DNA from: a virus
Virus record (IMG/VR): IMGVR_UViG_3300036792_000103
Span: 1-38,918 of that record
DNA length: 38,918 nt
Reading direction: 5' to 3' (one strand)
The notes beneath the pieces are model-generated. The model did no database searches and was not told where the DNA came from. It was given only the letters and a program-made list of their open reading frames with translations. Shown here piece by piece: positions 37,559 through 38,918 of the stretch (within the stretch, counting starts at the first letter, position 1; each line of letters opens with the position of its first letter). The position numbers and the translations under genes were made by a program.

Positions 37559-38151
37559 CACTCAACGGAATCGACGCCAGCGCCGCCGGCCAGGGCACCG
37601 CGTTCAACTGGGCGCCCTACCGGGGCAAGCTCGGCTTCGCGTTCACGAAGGTCAGCGAGGGCCTCGGCTACGCTGACCCGTCCGCCGCCCGCAACGTCGC
37701 GCAGATGCGCGCGGACAAGATCGTCCCCGGCGGCTACCACTTCCTTCACGCGGGCGTGTCCGGCTCGGCGCAGGCCGAGGCGTTCCTGAGCCACGCCAAG
37801 GCGGCCGGGCTCGGTGCGGGCTGCCTGCTGGCGCTCGACGCGGAAGACCTCGGGCTGGACGGTGAGGACGCCGCGCAGATGAACCTCACGGCCAGCGCGT
37901 TCCGTGCCGAGCTGCAGCGGCACTTCCCCGGCTTCAACCCGGTGGCGTACACGGAGATCAGCATGGCGCCCGCGCTGACGTCGCTCGGCAGCTGCCCGCT
38001 GTGGCTGGCCAACCCGAGCGGGATGGCGGTCAAGAGCATCGGCCCCTGGAAGGGCGGCCCCAGCTTCGAGCAGACGGGGCAGAGCGGCGTGGACACCGAC
38101 GTGTTCTACGGCACCGCCGCGCAGCTCGCCGCGCTGGCGCTCCCGCACTGA
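37555..38151 (+). CDS. GH25 endolysin (lysozyme-like muramidase)
   Basis: A 198-residue protein, ATG 37555, Shine-Dalgarno AGGAGG at 37544-37549. GH25 landmarks are present: GIDAS with D7, KVSEG with E35, GGYHFLHAG (59-67) and LLALDAED with D95 and E97, matching the Asp/Asp/Glu active site of Streptomyces-type muramidases that cut peptidoglycan between MurNAc and GlcNAc. It has no cell-wall-binding domain and no signal peptide, so export needs a holin. Followed one base later by a small membrane protein. Confidence 0.9.
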   Translation: MTLNGIDASAAGQGTAFNWAPYRGKLGFAFTKVSEGLGYADPSAARNVAQMRADKIVPGGYHFLHAGVSGSAQAEAFLSHAKAAGLGAGCLLALDAEDLGLDGEDAAQMNLTASAFRAELQRHFPGFNPVAYTEISMAPALTSLGSCPLWLANPSGMAVKSIGPWKGGPSFEQTGQSGVDTDVFYGTAAQLAALALPH

Positions 38152-38152
38152 G

Positions 38153-38359
38153 ATGCACTGGCTGCCCTGGTGGGCTTACCCGGCCGCCTGCTGCGTCCTC
38201 ACCGGCGGCGCGTGCGGGTGGGTGCTCGGCTACCTGCACCGCGAGTTCGTGGAGCTGGGGCGCGCGTACGGGCGGCTGCTCGCGGACATCGGGTACCTGT
38301 GCGCCACGAGGCAGCTTCGGCAGCGGGGGCGGCGGAACTGGCGGGGAGAGTGGCGCTAG
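38153..38359 (+). CDS. Small membrane protein after the endolysin, holin candidate
   Basis: A 68-residue protein, ATG 38153, one base after the endolysin stop. One strong hydrophobic segment (WWAYPAACCVLTGGACGWVL) is followed by an amphipathic helix and a very basic C-terminus (QLRQRGRRNWRGEWR). Adjacency to the endolysin and the charged cytoplasmic tail favour a holin or holin-partner role, though the single membrane pass is less typical. Last gene before the terminator hairpin. Confidence 0.55.
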   Translation: MHWLPWWAYPAACCVLTGGACGWVLGYLHREFVELGRAYGRLLADIGYLCATRQLRQRGRRNWRGEWR

Positions 38360-38365
38360 AAGCGC

Positions 38366-38396
38366 GAAGCCCGGCCGCTGCTAACGACCGGGCTTC
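38366..38396 (+). terminator. Terminator hairpin at the end of the late operon
   Basis: Perfect 9-bp stem GAAGCCCGG (38366-38374) and CCGGGCTTC (38388-38396) with a 13-base loop, 7 bases after the last + strand stop. The minus-strand genes beyond it converge on this point, so it may work in both directions. Confidence 0.65.
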
Positions 38397-38457
38397 CCTG
38401 GCAGTAGACGCTGTGCGCTTGCTAGGCGCGTCACTCAGTGGACAGAGCACGGCAAGC

Positions 38458-38622
38458 CTACCCCGCCCTCCGCATCAGGACCGCGAGCATCCGCAGGTCG
38501 CCCCGCGCCCGGTCCCGCTGCTCGTCGTCGAGCTCATCCCAGCGTTCCAGGCGCTCCACCAGCGGAGGCGGCAGCGCCGGGCTCGCCACGGTCAGCAGGG
38601 CGGCACAGCATGACGGGTCCAA
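38458..38622 (-). CDS. Small hypothetical protein, minus strand
   Basis: A 54-residue frame. The start is TTG at 38622, with GGAGGA a few bases upstream; no better start was seen. It reads DPSCCAALLTVASPALPPPL, then VERLERWDELDDEQRDRARG and MLAVLMRRAG, a Pro hinge followed by a charged helix. It lies 35 bases downstream of the Cys-rich minus-strand gene and probably belongs to the same operon. Function unknown. Confidence 0.5.
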   Translation of the reverse strand: MDPSCCAALLTVASPALPPPLVERLERWDELDDEQRDRARGDLRMLAVLMRRAG

Positions 38623-38657
38623 CGGTCCTCCGGGGAGCGGTGCGCGAGTGCGCGGCC

Positions 38658-38918
38658 CTAGCCTATCGGCTGCCCGACGACGCCCTTCATGATGGCTACC
38701 GCCTCCGGGTTCTCGTCACGCCACGGACCCCACGACTCGTTGGTCAGCTTCCAGGTGATCCACTCGGCGGTATCCGGCGTGGGCTCGTACGGCGGCTCGC
38801 CGGTCGCGCAGCGCTTGCACTGCTGCCGCTCACCCCCGATGATCTGGTGCCAGCTGCAGAAGTACAGGCCGCAGCCGTGCTCGCCGCCGTACGGCTCGCC
38901 GCCGCAGACGTACGCCAG
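38658..38918 (-). CDS. Cys-rich conserved phage protein (5' end outside window)
   Basis: The minus-strand frame is open to the window edge; 86 residues are visible. It shows a Cys/His-rich start (YVCGGEPYGGEHGCGLYFCS, then QQCKRC) likely to bind zinc, followed by PDTAEWITWKLTNESWGPWR and ending in ENPEAVAIMKGVVGQPIG. This combination is familiar from small actinophage proteins of unknown role. It marks a new transcription unit facing the late operon. Confidence 0.65.
   Translation of the reverse strand: MAYVCGGEPYGGEHGCGLYFCSWHQIIGGERQQCKRCATGEPPYEPTPDTAEWITWKLTNESWGPWRDENPEAVAIMKGVVGQPIG

Noticed and set aside
38438-38692. + strand frame of 84 codons after the late terminator
   Set aside because: Ser/Arg-rich shadow; the minus strand here reads as two sensible protein frames.
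1-38918. tRNA genes, CRISPR arrays, insertion sequences, toxin-antitoxin or restriction systems
   Set aside because: Reading both strands I found no cloverleaf-like segment, regularly spaced repeat array, transposase motif, or recognisable defence gene; this was by eye and not a program search.

Overview
The window is a very GC-rich piece of a tailed bacteriophage (siphovirus type) or related prophage of an actinomycete. This rests on the complete HK97-type head and tail module, the dense run of genes joined by 4-nt ATGA/GTGA overlaps, frequent GTG and TTG starts, G/C-dominated third codon positions, near-absence of TTA codons, and families typical of Streptomyces-like hosts and their phages (DUF6221, small zinc-ribbon proteins). 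No integrase, repressor, polymerase, primase, tRNA or CRISPR is visible, so lifestyle cannot be decided here.

Left arm (1-10032, + strand): a RusA-type resolvase cut by the window edge, a sliding-clamp-like protein, a replication-initiator-like protein with a cluster of TAACG repeats in its gene, a zinc-knuckle protein, a HIT-family protein and many small unknown proteins. Three GC-rich hairpins (3694-3720, 4679-4703, 6536-6569) divide the run. The first two bracket a single gene for a secreted protein, which looks like an independently transcribed 'moron'. The arm ends with two HNH endonuclease genes.

Centre: a 120-bp gap (10033-10152) holds two perfect DnaA boxes flanking a 15-bp palindrome, a good candidate replication origin. 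The large terminase and a small terminase-like gene follow on the minus strand, facing away from the head genes across a 116-bp divergent intergenic region.

Head and tail module (12163-27032, + strand): portal, ClpP-like prohead protease with an extra C-terminal domain, two different HK97-fold capsid genes in tandem, a decoration-like protein, zinc-ribbon proteins, a C39-peptidase-like protein with a Lys/Ala/His-rich head, connector and tail-completion proteins, two tail-tube-type proteins, a tail assembly chaperone pair made by -1 frameshifting (GGGAAAA), and the tape measure. The first tail-tube-type gene seems to have lost its stop codon to TTA.

Adsorption and lysis (27055-38359): a 1455-residue minor tail protein with about 13 repeats, two tandem paralogous appendage proteins, a group of small membrane proteins including holin candidates, a beta-helix tailspike interrupted by three carbohydrate-binding-like repeats, and a GH25 endolysin. 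A terminator-like hairpin (38366-38396) closes the late operon and meets two minus-strand genes at the right edge.
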